Shown here in pieces: positions 33,497-41,965 of a stretch of 64,000 bases of DNA. Origin of the DNA: Alphaproteobacteria bacterium (GTDB taxonomy: Bacteria; Myxococcota_A; UBA796; GCA-2862545); the NCBI GenBank assembly GCA_020632885.1, contig JACKEQ010000031.1, positions 3,133-67,132 of the forward strand, read 5' to 3'. The position numbers and the translations under genes are program-made. Each line of letters opens with the position of its first letter. The stretch's first letter is position 1. The notes beneath the pieces were generated by a model, which was given only the letters and a program-made list of their open reading frames with translations, made no database searches and had not been told where the DNA came from.

Positions 33497-34657
33497 GTGC
33501 GGGTCCACATCGCCGAAGCCGTCTACGGAGACGCCGAGATCGACGCCGTCGTCCGGGTCCTCCGCGAGCAGCCCCTCGCCCTGGTCGCCGGTCCACAGTG
33601 CGCCCGCTTCGAGGCCCGCGCCTGCGACATCCTCGGCGTCGGGCACAGCACCCTCGTGAGCTCAGGCTCCTCCGCCCTCCTGCTGGCCCTCGCCGCCCTC
33701 CAGCTCCCCCCGGGCTCCGAGGTCGTCACCCCCGCCCTCACCTTCGGGACCACCGTGGCCCCGCTCGTCCAGCTCGGCCTCGTGCCCGTGTTCGTCGACG
33801 TGGCACCCGGACGCCTCGTCGTCGACCCCGGCTCCGTCGAGGCCGCCGTGGGTCCCGCCACCCGGGCCGTCCTCGTGCCCGACCTCGTGGGCGACGTGCC
33901 CGACTGGGCCGCCCTGCGGGCCCTCTGCGACGCCCGGGGCCTCGCCCTCGTGGACGACGCCGCCGACACCTGGGCCCCCCTGTGGGACGGGCGCAGCACG
34001 GCGTCCTGGGCCGACGTGGGCATCACGTCCTTCTACGCATCCCACATGCTCACCCTCGCCGGCACAGGCGGCCTCGTGGCCACCGACGACCCCACGCTGG
34101 CCCGCCGGATCCGCCAGCTCCGCGGATGGGGACGCCGCTCGGCCGCCGACGGCGAGCCCGACACCCTCGACGCCCGCGAGACGACCCTCGACGGCGTGCC
34201 CTACGACACGAAGTACGCCTTCGACCTCCCCGGCTACAACATGCTGCCCTCGGAGGCCGGAGCCGCCTTCGGCCTCGTCCAGCTCGACCGCATGGACGAC
34301 GTCCGCACCGTCCGGGCCCGCCACCACGCGCGCCTCGCGGAGGTCCTCCGCTCCCGGGGCCTCGCCGTGCCCACCCTCCCCGACCGTGCCACGTCCACCT
34401 GGCACGCCCTGGCCTTCCGCACCCCACACCGCGACGCCCTCGCCGCCCACCTGGAGGCCCACGGCATCCAGACCCGCCCCGTGCTCGCCGGGAACCTCGT
34501 GCGCCACCCGATGGTCGCCCGCGCCCCCCATCGCGTCGTCGGGACGCTCACCGAGGCGGACGCCTGGATGCGCGAAGGGCTGATGATCGGCTGCCACCAG
34601 GGCCTCGACGGAGCCCAGCTCGACCACCTGGAGCGCACGATCCGGGAGGGGACGTGA
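33497..34657 (+). CDS. DegT/DnrJ-fold enzyme with His in place of PLP lysine (RfbH/ColD-like)
   Basis: A 386-aa fold-type I PLP-family protein. Cofactor residues are recognisable: SSGSSALLLAL (phosphate loop), PALTFGTTVAPLVQLGLVPVFVDV and VDDAADTW (the ring-nitrogen Asp). At the position of the Schiff-base lysine the sequence is ITSFYASHMLTL, giving His183. The RfbH/E1 and ColD dehydratases have His at this spot and use PMP to remove a sugar hydroxyl rather than transaminate. The enzyme is therefore more likely a 3-dehydratase than an aminotransferase. The GTG start abuts the preceding stop (TGAGTG). Confidence 0.85.
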   Translation: MRVHIAEAVYGDAEIDAVVRVLREQPLALVAGPQCARFEARACDILGVGHSTLVSSGSSALLLALAALQLPPGSEVVTPALTFGTTVAPLVQLGLVPVFVDVAPGRLVVDPGSVEAAVGPATRAVLVPDLVGDVPDWAALRALCDARGLALVDDAADTWAPLWDGRSTASWADVGITSFYASHMLTLAGTGGLVATDDPTLARRIRQLRGWGRRSAADGEPDTLDARETTLDGVPYDTKYAFDLPGYNMLPSEAGAAFGLVQLDRMDDVRTVRARHHARLAEVLRSRGLAVPTLPDRATSTWHALAFRTPHRDALAAHLEAHGIQTRPVLAGNLVRHPMVARAPHRVVGTLTEADAWMREGLMIGCHQGLDGAQLDHLERTIREGT

Positions 34658-35865
34658 GGGTCTGCTTCGTCCACCCCGCCTACCCCGGCCAGTTCGAGCT
34701 GCCGGCCCGCTGGCTCGCCGCCGAGCGCGGCTGGGACGTGTGCTTCCTCACGACCACCCGACGCGGACGCGACGGCGCCTTCCGCGTCTACGCCTACCAG
34801 CCGGACCTCGTGCCCTCGGACGCCACCGGCGCCACGGCGGCCTTCGCGGAGGACGACGCCCACGGCCTCGCCGCCGCCCGCACCCTGCGCGGCATGCTGG
34901 AGGCCGGCGAGCGCTTCGACCTCGTGGTCTGCCACTCGGGCTTCGGCGTGGGACGCTACCTGCGCGAGGTCTTCGACGGACCCGTCGTCGGGCTGTTCGA
35001 GTGGTACTTCGACCCCGAGACCACCCGCGTCCCCGTGCGCCCGGCCACGGCCTGGACGGCGCGCCGGCGCATCGCGTCCTACGGGAAGAACGCAGGCGTG
35101 CTGCTGGACCTCGTGGGGGTGGACGCCGCCTGGACGAGCACCCCGAACCAGCGGGCGTCCCTGCCGGCCGGCCTCCGCGACCGCGTCCAGGTGATCCCGG
35201 ACGCCTACGACCCCACCCTCTGGTGCCCGGGACCCGCCGACGACCGCCGCGTCGGCAGCCTCGAGCTCCCCACCGACGTCCCCATCGTGTCGTTCTGCTC
35301 CCGGGGACTGGAGGCGACCCGCGGGTACGACGTGTTCCTCGAGGTCGCCGCGAAGGTCCAACAGGCCCGGCCCGACGTGCTGTTCGTGACCGTGGGCGAC
35401 GACGTGCACCTCTACGGACCCCAGACCCACCGCGCCTCCGGCCACGCGACCTTCCGCGAGGAGCAGCTCGCGAGGTTCCCCGGCGACGCGAGCCGCATCT
35501 GGCACACCCCGAGCGTCCCGGCCCCCGAGCTGGTCCGGCTCCTGCGCGCCACGACGGTGCACACCTACCTCTCGGACCCCTTCGTGCTCTCCTGGTCGCC
35601 GCGCGACGCGATGGCCTGCGGAGCCCTGCTGGTGGCCGCCGACCACGCGGCCACCCGCGACCTCGTCACCCTCGGTGTGACCGGCCGCACGGCGCCCCTC
35701 ACGGACATCGACGCCCTGGCGGCCCAGGTCCTCGAGGGGCTGGAGCCCACGGCGGAGAACGACGGCATCCGGCGCCGCGCCGCCGCAGAGGTGCGCGAAC
35801 GCTACGCCGTGGACGTCGTGGGGCCCGCCCTGGAGGCGTTCCTCAGTAGATGTCGCGGCTCATGA
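34654..35865 (+). CDS. Glycosyltransferase, GT-B fold (GT4-like)
   Basis: A 403-aa protein starting with GTG inside the previous stop codon (GTGA). The N-terminal Rossmann half begins RVCFVHPAYPGQFELPARWL; the C-terminal half has the GT4 core (VSFCSRGLEATRGYDVFLEV, LFVTVGDD, then VHTYLSDPFVLSWSPRDAMA with the E/D-rich donor loop). It resembles bacterial GT4 enzymes of polysaccharide clusters. It is the last gene of the rfb-linked operon; its 3' end overlaps the convergent secreted-protein gene by 23 bp. Confidence 0.87.
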   Translation: MRVCFVHPAYPGQFELPARWLAAERGWDVCFLTTTRRGRDGAFRVYAYQPDLVPSDATGATAAFAEDDAHGLAAARTLRGMLEAGERFDLVVCHSGFGVGRYLREVFDGPVVGLFEWYFDPETTRVPVRPATAWTARRRIASYGKNAGVLLDLVGVDAAWTSTPNQRASLPAGLRDRVQVIPDAYDPTLWCPGPADDRRVGSLELPTDVPIVSFCSRGLEATRGYDVFLEVAAKVQQARPDVLFVTVGDDVHLYGPQTHRASGHATFREEQLARFPGDASRIWHTPSVPAPELVRLLRATTVHTYLSDPFVLSWSPRDAMACGALLVAADHAATRDLVTLGVTGRTAPLTDIDALAAQVLEGLEPTAENDGIRRRAAAEVRERYAVDVVGPALEAFLSRCRGS

Positions 35866-37516
35866 TCGTGAACGTCCCCGTCCCGATGGTGGGCGGCGGC
35901 CGCAGGCGCAGCCCGAAGTCGTCCTTGAAGGAGAGGGTGAACCCGCCCGCACCCCCGCAACAACCCGACGGGATCGTGATGCCCTTGGCGTTGGCGGTGA
36001 AGGGCAGGTCGCCGCCACCCTCGTCCACCACGGACAGCACCTCGAGCGGCCCGCCCTCGGGGTCCACCATCCACGTCCCCGGCACGAACACGCTGCCGTC
36101 GTCGCGCACCTCGACCGGCCCCCCGGCCCGCCCCTGGGGAGCGCGGTTCACGGGGATCTCGAACACCGCGGTGACGATGGAGCCATCGAAGGCCCGGGCC
36201 TTCACCCGGAGCCGCGGGTTCACCACCTCGAGCCCCTGCTCGAGCACCGGCGCCGACGCGATGTCCATGGTGGCGTCGGGGGAGCCGAGCGACTGGAGGA
36301 TGCTGTCGTCGGGCCCGATGAGGTCGACGCGCACGGGCTCCAGCGGGTCGTCCGGGCTGCTGCCCATGGCCGCGTAGAGCGGATCGAGGTCGAGCACGCC
36401 GCCGTCTTCGCCCACCGGGCCGGTCACGCCGTCCAGGCGGTCCTCGTTGCGCCCGTAGCCCGTGTAGTGCACGAGCCCACCGCCCCCCAGGCGCATGAAG
36501 AGCTCCTGTGCGCCCGGCTCGAGCGCCACGCTCGCCCCACCGCGCGGTGTGGGGTCGAAGGGCACGGGGCTGCCGTCCTCGCGCTCCACGGCGACCACGG
36601 TGAGCAGATCGGGGCTCCCGGGCGCGACGCAGTCGTCCTGGGTCTCGAACACACAGGGGTCGCCCGCCAGACACGTCCGCGTGGGCCCGATGCGACAGAC
36701 CGCCCCACCCACCGGCAGCACGTCGAAGGCGCAGGTGGCGAGGTTGCCCGCCCCATCGAAGCCGTCGACCTCCAGGCGCGGGATGGCGGCTCCGAGGAAG
36801 TCCCTGAAGCCGGTGGTCGGCGGGAGCACGATCTCCGGCGGCGCGGGGTCGAGCTCGAGGGCCAACGTGCCGTCGCCGTCCACCAGGCGCACCCGGGTCG
36901 GCGCGAGCGGGTCGATCAGCGCGTCCAGCTGGACCGCCTGCCCGTCCACGAGGTCGACGTCCGGACACACCGACCCCACCGGCGCGAGCCAGGCCGACAG
37001 CGCGTCCCGGACGTCGGGCGTGGGGCAGACCGCGTGCAGCGCCGCGAACACACCGCTGGGCCCCTGGCGACGGATCCAGATCCCCGAGGCTGCCGTGCCC
37101 GGCCCGATGTCGCCCACGACCTTCCCGCCACCGGAGACGCCGGAGAGCGACGCGCCCATCGTGAGCGAGCCGTCCCCGTTGGTGCCCGTGAACGTCTTCT
37201 GCTTGAAGGACACCGAACCCGTCCAGGTGCCCGGGGCCCCACCGTCCTCGTACTCGCCGTCCCAGCGGCCCCGGAGGTACAGACCGGCCGACCAGCCCGA
37301 CGTCTCACACCCCTTGGCGGCCAGGGCGTCGCGCGCCGCCAGGAGCTTCCCGTAGACGGTGGCCGGCTGGAACCGGGCCTCGGCACCGTCGTGCACGACG
37401 TCCTCCCCCGCCTGGGACGCGATGGACGCCGCGATGGCCTCGGTGGCCGCGCAGACCTCGGCGTCGAGGGTCGTACAGTCGAGGGCGAGGGCGGTGGCGA
37501 GCACGATCGGGATCAC
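35843..37516 (-). CDS. Exported protein of unknown function
   Basis: A 557-aa protein with GTG at 37516 (GGAAGG upstream) and a signal peptide VIPIVLATALALD. The mature part is rich in Gly, Asp and beta-strand patterns. It has paired cysteines (LDCTTLDAEVCAATE, AVCRIGPTRTCLAGDPC, SGCCGGAGG) typical of a disulfide-bonded surface protein. The C-terminal third shows repeated strand units (RVKARAFDGSIVTAVFEIPV, VEVRDDGSVFVPGTWMVDPE) like Ig/cadherin-type modules, without a diagnostic motif. Earlier in-frame starts lie inside other genes and are shadows. Confidence 0.75.
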   Translation of the reverse strand: MIPIVLATALALDCTTLDAEVCAATEAIAASIASQAGEDVVHDGAEARFQPATVYGKLLAARDALAAKGCETSGWSAGLYLRGRWDGEYEDGGAPGTWTGSVSFKQKTFTGTNGDGSLTMGASLSGVSGGGKVVGDIGPGTAASGIWIRRQGPSGVFAALHAVCPTPDVRDALSAWLAPVGSVCPDVDLVDGQAVQLDALIDPLAPTRVRLVDGDGTLALELDPAPPEIVLPPTTGFRDFLGAAIPRLEVDGFDGAGNLATCAFDVLPVGGAVCRIGPTRTCLAGDPCVFETQDDCVAPGSPDLLTVVAVEREDGSPVPFDPTPRGGASVALEPGAQELFMRLGGGGLVHYTGYGRNEDRLDGVTGPVGEDGGVLDLDPLYAAMGSSPDDPLEPVRVDLIGPDDSILQSLGSPDATMDIASAPVLEQGLEVVNPRLRVKARAFDGSIVTAVFEIPVNRAPQGRAGGPVEVRDDGSVFVPGTWMVDPEGGPLEVLSVVDEGGGDLPFTANAKGITIPSGCCGGAGGFTLSFKDDFGLRLRPPPTIGTGTFTIMSRDIY

Positions 37517-37548
37517 GGGGGCCTTCCGGGGTCGGGGGTCTCCGTGTT

Positions 37549-38529
37549 CTACCGGATCGGCGGATCCGCGGCGAGAGGTCGTGGGATCGGCGCGGGGATC
37601 GCCGAGCCCGGAGCCTCCGTGTGGGTCGCGCGCCAGGTGGACCAGCGGGGGATCTCCCGTGGCTGCACGGGCTCGAAGCACGCGAGGCCCGCGCGGGGGT
37701 CGAGGGTGGTGCGGTAGCGGCGCAGCACGTCGAGCCCGAGCAGACCGGCCCCGTCCCGGCCCGCCACGCGGACGGGCCCCGCGAGCGCCCCACCCAGAGC
37801 GACCGTGTCCAGCTCGAAGTACTCCATGGTGCGCAGGTCCGAGCCCGAGCCCCCCGAGCCCCGCACCACCACACCCTCGCGCACCTCCGACGGCGTCATG
37901 CCGAGCCGGGAGAGGTCGAGGTGGGAGCTGGTGGCCCCGGTGTCCAGGATGGGCCAGAGCACGTGGCCCTCGATGGTGGTGGGCACGCGCGCCCGGGTGC
38001 CCACCATGAGCTCGCGGCGCATCGGCACCACGCCGGAGCCGTGCCGTTCGAGCCTCTCGACGGTGCGGGGCTCGCGGAGCCACACCTCGCCCTGCTGGGG
38101 ATCGAGGGTCACCTGGAACGGACGCAGCACGTCCATCCCGAGGACCCCGGCCACCCGCACCTCGCCCGGGTCGCGGATCGACGAGGTGCGGTGCAGGTCG
38201 CGCACCTGGCACACCAGGCCCTCCACCACGTGCCCGCCGAGCGTGAGGTCCGGCAGGCGCGCCTTGCCGGTGCGGAGACGACCGAGCTCCCCGCGCACGC
38301 TCGTCCTGCCGCGCTCCTCGAGCTCCAGGGCCGCCACGAGCCCGTCGTCGCAGGTCGTGTGGCTGTAGCCGGTGTCGAGGAACCACACCCACGGCTCCCC
38401 GGCGATCTGCATGGGCACGTACCAGCGCGCGTCGATCGAGGTGTGCACGAGGGGCAGGGGCGCCGGCGTCGCGTAGTGGACGTCCGGCACACCGAGCATG
38501 TGGGCGCAGCCCAGGAGCAGCAGGATCAC
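37549..38529 (-). CDS. Lipoprotein with two retropepsin-like aspartyl protease domains
   Basis: A 326-aa protein beginning VILLLLGCAH, a lipobox with acylated Cys8. Two pepsin-type halves follow: FLDTGYSHTTCD (Asp52-Thr-Gly) with GVLGMDVLRPF, and ILDTGATSSHLD (Asp196-Thr-Gly) with GLLGLDVLRRY. Each DTG plus its ILG-like partner is a retropepsin unit, so the chain could fold as an intramolecular dimer. It is therefore a putative periplasmic or outer-membrane aspartyl protease. The GTG start overlaps the YcaQ-like stop (GTGA). Confidence 0.85.
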   Translation of the reverse strand: MILLLLGCAHMLGVPDVHYATPAPLPLVHTSIDARWYVPMQIAGEPWVWFLDTGYSHTTCDDGLVAALELEERGRTSVRGELGRLRTGKARLPDLTLGGHVVEGLVCQVRDLHRTSSIRDPGEVRVAGVLGMDVLRPFQVTLDPQQGEVWLREPRTVERLERHGSGVVPMRRELMVGTRARVPTTIEGHVLWPILDTGATSSHLDLSRLGMTPSEVREGVVVRGSGGSGSDLRTMEYFELDTVALGGALAGPVRVAGRDGAGLLGLDVLRRYRTTLDPRAGLACFEPVQPREIPRWSTWRATHTEAPGSAIPAPIPRPLAADPPIR

Positions 38530-39614
38530 CGGGTGACCCCCAGCCGGGGGGCGAGCCGGTCGAGGGCGGCCTCGAGCGCCGCGTCGTCGAAGCCCTCGGC
38601 CTCCCGCCAGACGCGGTCCACCCGGAGGCGACCGTCCTGGGCCACGGCCTCCAGACGGCCGACGAGGTGCCCGTCGTGCAGGAGGGGCACGACGTAGTAG
38701 CCCCACTCGCGCTGGTCGGCGGGCTTGTAGATCTCCCAGACGTACCGGAACCCGAACAGGTGCTCGACGAGCTCGCGGTTCCAGACGACGGGGTCGAGGG
38801 GCCCGAGGATGCGCAGGTGGTCGTCCGCGTGGGGCTCCACGTCGAGGGACGCGGGCTCCACGAGCCAGCGACGGCGCATGCCCTCCACACCGACCTCGAC
38901 GAGCCGACCTTCCGCGAGCAGGTCCCGCAGGGTGCCGTCGGTGCGGGTGGCCTTCAGCATGGACCACCAGGGACCCGAGCCCATCGAGAGCATGCCCGCC
39001 GCACGCACACGCTCGACCAGCGCCCAGCGCCCGAAGGGACCATCCGCCTCCGCGGTCGCGTGGTCGCCGAGCGCCCGGCCCGGCAGGTCGTACACCCGGC
39101 TGCCCCGCTCGCGACCCACCACGACGGCCCGGCAGCGCAGGGCGAGCACCTTCAGCGCCAGGGTGCCGACCCGGCTGCTGCCCTTCCAGGCGGTCCCCTG
39201 CACCGCGGGAAGCCGCCCGTGGTCGTCGAGGGCGGCCGGCGTGCACGGGCCCTTGGCGGCGAGGTCGGCCTCCACGGCGTCCAGCACGGCGTCCGGGAGG
39301 TCGAGCATGCGGGAGGTGTGCCGCCAGGTGGGCGTGAGGGCCGCGGCCTCGCGGTAGTGCGGGAAGGCCTCGGGCGGCAGCAGGCACCACTCCTTGGCGT
39401 AGTGCTCGAAGCCCGCGGCGCCGTAGATGGCCGTGCGCCCGAGGCCCTCGGTGCGCGCGAAGGCCACGAGGTCGGGGTTCGTGCCGATCCGGTCGATGGG
39501 GTCGACCTGGATCTGGCGCAGGGCGCCGAGCACCGCGTCCGGATCGTCGGGCAGGGGGCGCGGCCCGACCGTGCCGAGCAGCACCCGCCGTGCGTGCTCG
39601 CGCGAGAGGTTCAT
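38526..39614 (-). CDS. YcaQ/AlkX-like winged-helix DNA glycosylase family protein
   Basis: A 362-aa protein of the HTH_42 family. The conserved QxD motif of YcaQ is present in LRQIQVDPIDRIG (about 33-45); the family blocks EHYAKEWCLLPPEAFPHY, DHLRILGPLDPVVWNRELVEHLFGFRYVWEIYKP (read as two parts) and YYVVPLLHDGHLVGRLE follow. Family members unhook interstrand crosslinks or excise alkylated bases. The ATG overlaps the mutS2 stop, so it would be made with another DNA-repair-fold protein. Confidence 0.88.
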   Translation of the reverse strand: MNLSREHARRVLLGTVGPRPLPDDPDAVLGALRQIQVDPIDRIGTNPDLVAFARTEGLGRTAIYGAAGFEHYAKEWCLLPPEAFPHYREAAALTPTWRHTSRMLDLPDAVLDAVEADLAAKGPCTPAALDDHGRLPAVQGTAWKGSSRVGTLALKVLALRCRAVVVGRERGSRVYDLPGRALGDHATAEADGPFGRWALVERVRAAGMLSMGSGPWWSMLKATRTDGTLRDLLAEGRLVEVGVEGMRRRWLVEPASLDVEPHADDHLRILGPLDPVVWNRELVEHLFGFRYVWEIYKPADQREWGYYVVPLLHDGHLVGRLEAVAQDGRLRVDRVWREAEGFDDAALEAALDRLAPRLGVTR

Positions 39615-41956
39615 CGCCGGACCGCCACCACCGTGTAGGCATCGCCTCCCTGGTCGGCGTTGGCCGGCATGAAGCGGTCCACGGTGGTGTGGGTGCGCAG
39701 GGCCTCCCGCACGGCCTGCTTCAGCGCGCCCGTGCCGTGCCCGTGGAGCACGAAGACCACGTCCGTGCCGGCCTGGACGGCCTTGTCGAGCCCGACGTCC
39801 ACCGCGTCCAGCGCCTCATCCACCCGCATGCCGCGCAGGTCGACGGTGTTGTGGGGCATCCGCAGCGCCTGATCGAGCTCGGGACCCGCCGTCACCCGCA
39901 CGGGGACCCGCCGTACCGCGGGCTTCGGCGTGGCACGCGGCGCCCCGACCAGCTCCAACTCGCCGGGCTTCGCGGTGAAGGCCACCATGCCCTTCCGCAC
40001 CTTCAACGTCTTCCCCACCGCCTCCACGATCCCCGTGCCGAGGGTGGGGTGACGGACCTGATCGCCCACCTCGAAGGCCCGCTCGGGCTCCGGGAGCACC
40101 TCGACCTCGGGCTCCGGGAGCAGGCCGGCGAAGGCCTCGAGCGACGCCCGGGCCGCGCGGGCGGCCTTCTGGGAGGGGGACTCCTGGAGCTGCGCCACGA
40201 CCGCCCCGATGGCCTTCTCGGCCGACCGCAGCCGCGAGCGGAACGCCTCGGCGGCCTCGGCCTCCAGCGCGTCCGCCTTCGCCCGGATCTGCGCCGTGCG
40301 CCTGGTGAGCTCGGCCTCCCGGGCCTCGGCGGCAGCGAGGCGCGCATCGAGCTCGGCCTCCCGGTCCGCGAGACGCGTGCGCTGGAGCTCGAGGGCCTCC
40401 AGGGTCTCGGCCACCCCCTGGTCCTGGCTCTTCCAGAGCTCCCGGGCGCGCTCGAGCAGCCCGGCGCCCAGCCCGAGGCGCTCGGCGGTGGCCAGCGCGT
40501 GGGACTCGCCGGTGGTGTCCGGGATGAGCCGGTACGTCGGGCGACCCGCGCGGACCTCCATCGCGGCGACCCGGAAGCGGGGGTCGCTCACGGCGAGCCC
40601 CTTGAGCGGCGGGTAGTGCGTGGTGGTGACCACGCGGACGTCGGCGTCCACGAGGGCCTCCAGCACGGCGATCGCGAGGGCCGCGCCCTGCTGGGGATCC
40701 GTGCCGCTCGCGAGCTCGTCGAGGAGCACTAGCCAGCCGGGGCCCGCGCGGTCGAGCATCTCGCGCACCGCGACGAGCTGGGCCGAGAAGCTGGAGAGGT
40801 CGTCCTCGACGGTCTGGGCGTCGCCCACATCGGCCAGCACGCCGTCGAAGAAGTCGAACCGGCTGCCCTCGACGCACGGCAGCGCGAGCCCGTGTCGCAC
40901 CATCCACGCGCACAGGCCGAGCGTCTTGAGCGCGATGGTCTTCCCGCCCGTGTTGGGACCGGTGAGCACCAGGGCCGGCCGCGCGGCGTCCAGCGCGAGG
41001 TCGTGGCCGATCACCTCGATGCCCCGGAGCACGAGGATGGGGTGACGCGCCTGGTCGAGCTTCACGGTGGCCCGGTCGGACACGGTGACCACCGTGGCCC
41101 GCATGCGGGACGCGAGCCGCGAGCGGCTGGCGACGATGTCGAGCTGCACGAGGGCCTCGAGGGACTCCGCGAGCCGCTCGGCGTCCGCGCCCACCTGCCG
41201 CGAGAGGGCCGCCAGGATGCGGCGCTCCTCGGCCTCGAGGGCCCCCTCGGCCAGCCGCAGGCGGTTGTTGAGCTCGAGGATCTCGTGGGGCTCCACGAAC
41301 ACGGTCTTCCCGGAGCCGCTGGTGCCGTGCACCACGCCGCGGTTCTTGGCGTGGGGCTTGAGCGGGAGCACGTAGCGGTCGTTGCGGACGGTCCAGAAGG
41401 CGTCCTGCAGATCGTCCGCGAGGTCCGCCCCCTTGGCCATGGACTCGAGCGTGCTGCGCAGGGTGCCGTGCAGCTCGTTGATCCGCCGTCGCAGCTCACC
41501 GAGCTCGGGGTAGGTCCGCGCCGAGAGCTGCCCGTCGGCCTCGAAGGCCACCGAGAGCACGTCGAGCAGCTCGATGTCGAAGCGGATGGAGGCCGCGATC
41601 CCGGCGAGCTCGGGGATGGTGTCGTCGTCGAGGAGGCGACGGGCCGCCCGGTCGAGCACGTCGAGGGTGCGGCCGACCGCGATCAGATCCTGGGGGGCCA
41701 GGATCTCGCCCTTGCGGGCACCGCTCGCGATCCGCCCGATGTCCACGGCTCCCGAGAGGCTCGGCGCGCGCTGCTCCTCCTCGAGCAGGGTCCACTCGCG
41801 CAGGGCTGCGTAGGCCGTGCGCACGGCGGCTGCGTCCGGCAGCGGGCCGAGGGTGGCGAGGCGCTGGGCGGCGAGGGTGGTGGACGCGGACTCGACCCAC
41901 GCGGCGCGGAGGAGCCCGGTGTCGAGGGAGGCCTCGGTGTGACGGGAGAGATCCAT
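39611..41956 (-). CDS. mutS2: MutS2 endonuclease / ribosome-collision factor
   Basis: A 781-aa protein with the MutS2 architecture. It has the core clamp domains, and the ABC-type ATPase with Walker A LTGPNTGGKT (about 331-340), Walker B WLVLLDELASGTDP and VVTTTHYPPLKGLA. A long coiled coil (about 515-620) and a C-terminal Smr domain (LRGMRVDEALDAVDVGLD, then VFVLHGHGTGALKQAVREAL, about 705-781) follow. Smr nuclease residues (HGHGTG) are present; the LDxR variant reads DLRG. It lacks the MutS mismatch-recognition domain. It is downstream of aroC by 9 bp, with a weak ribosome site. Confidence 0.95.
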   Translation of the reverse strand: MDLSRHTEASLDTGLLRAAWVESASTTLAAQRLATLGPLPDAAAVRTAYAALREWTLLEEEQRAPSLSGAVDIGRIASGARKGEILAPQDLIAVGRTLDVLDRAARRLLDDDTIPELAGIAASIRFDIELLDVLSVAFEADGQLSARTYPELGELRRRINELHGTLRSTLESMAKGADLADDLQDAFWTVRNDRYVLPLKPHAKNRGVVHGTSGSGKTVFVEPHEILELNNRLRLAEGALEAEERRILAALSRQVGADAERLAESLEALVQLDIVASRSRLASRMRATVVTVSDRATVKLDQARHPILVLRGIEVIGHDLALDAARPALVLTGPNTGGKTIALKTLGLCAWMVRHGLALPCVEGSRFDFFDGVLADVGDAQTVEDDLSSFSAQLVAVREMLDRAGPGWLVLLDELASGTDPQQGAALAIAVLEALVDADVRVVTTTHYPPLKGLAVSDPRFRVAAMEVRAGRPTYRLIPDTTGESHALATAERLGLGAGLLERARELWKSQDQGVAETLEALELQRTRLADREAELDARLAAAEAREAELTRRTAQIRAKADALEAEAAEAFRSRLRSAEKAIGAVVAQLQESPSQKAARAARASLEAFAGLLPEPEVEVLPEPERAFEVGDQVRHPTLGTGIVEAVGKTLKVRKGMVAFTAKPGELELVGAPRATPKPAVRRVPVRVTAGPELDQALRMPHNTVDLRGMRVDEALDAVDVGLDKAVQAGTDVVFVLHGHGTGALKQAVREALRTHTTVDRFMPANADQGGDAYTVVAVRR

Positions 41957-41965
41957 CCCCGAGGC

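Noticed and set aside
35843..38890. A single 1015-codon minus-strand protein
   Set aside because: The upstream half only reads through the retropepsin and YcaQ genes in another frame; the real protein starts at GTG 37516 with a signal peptide.
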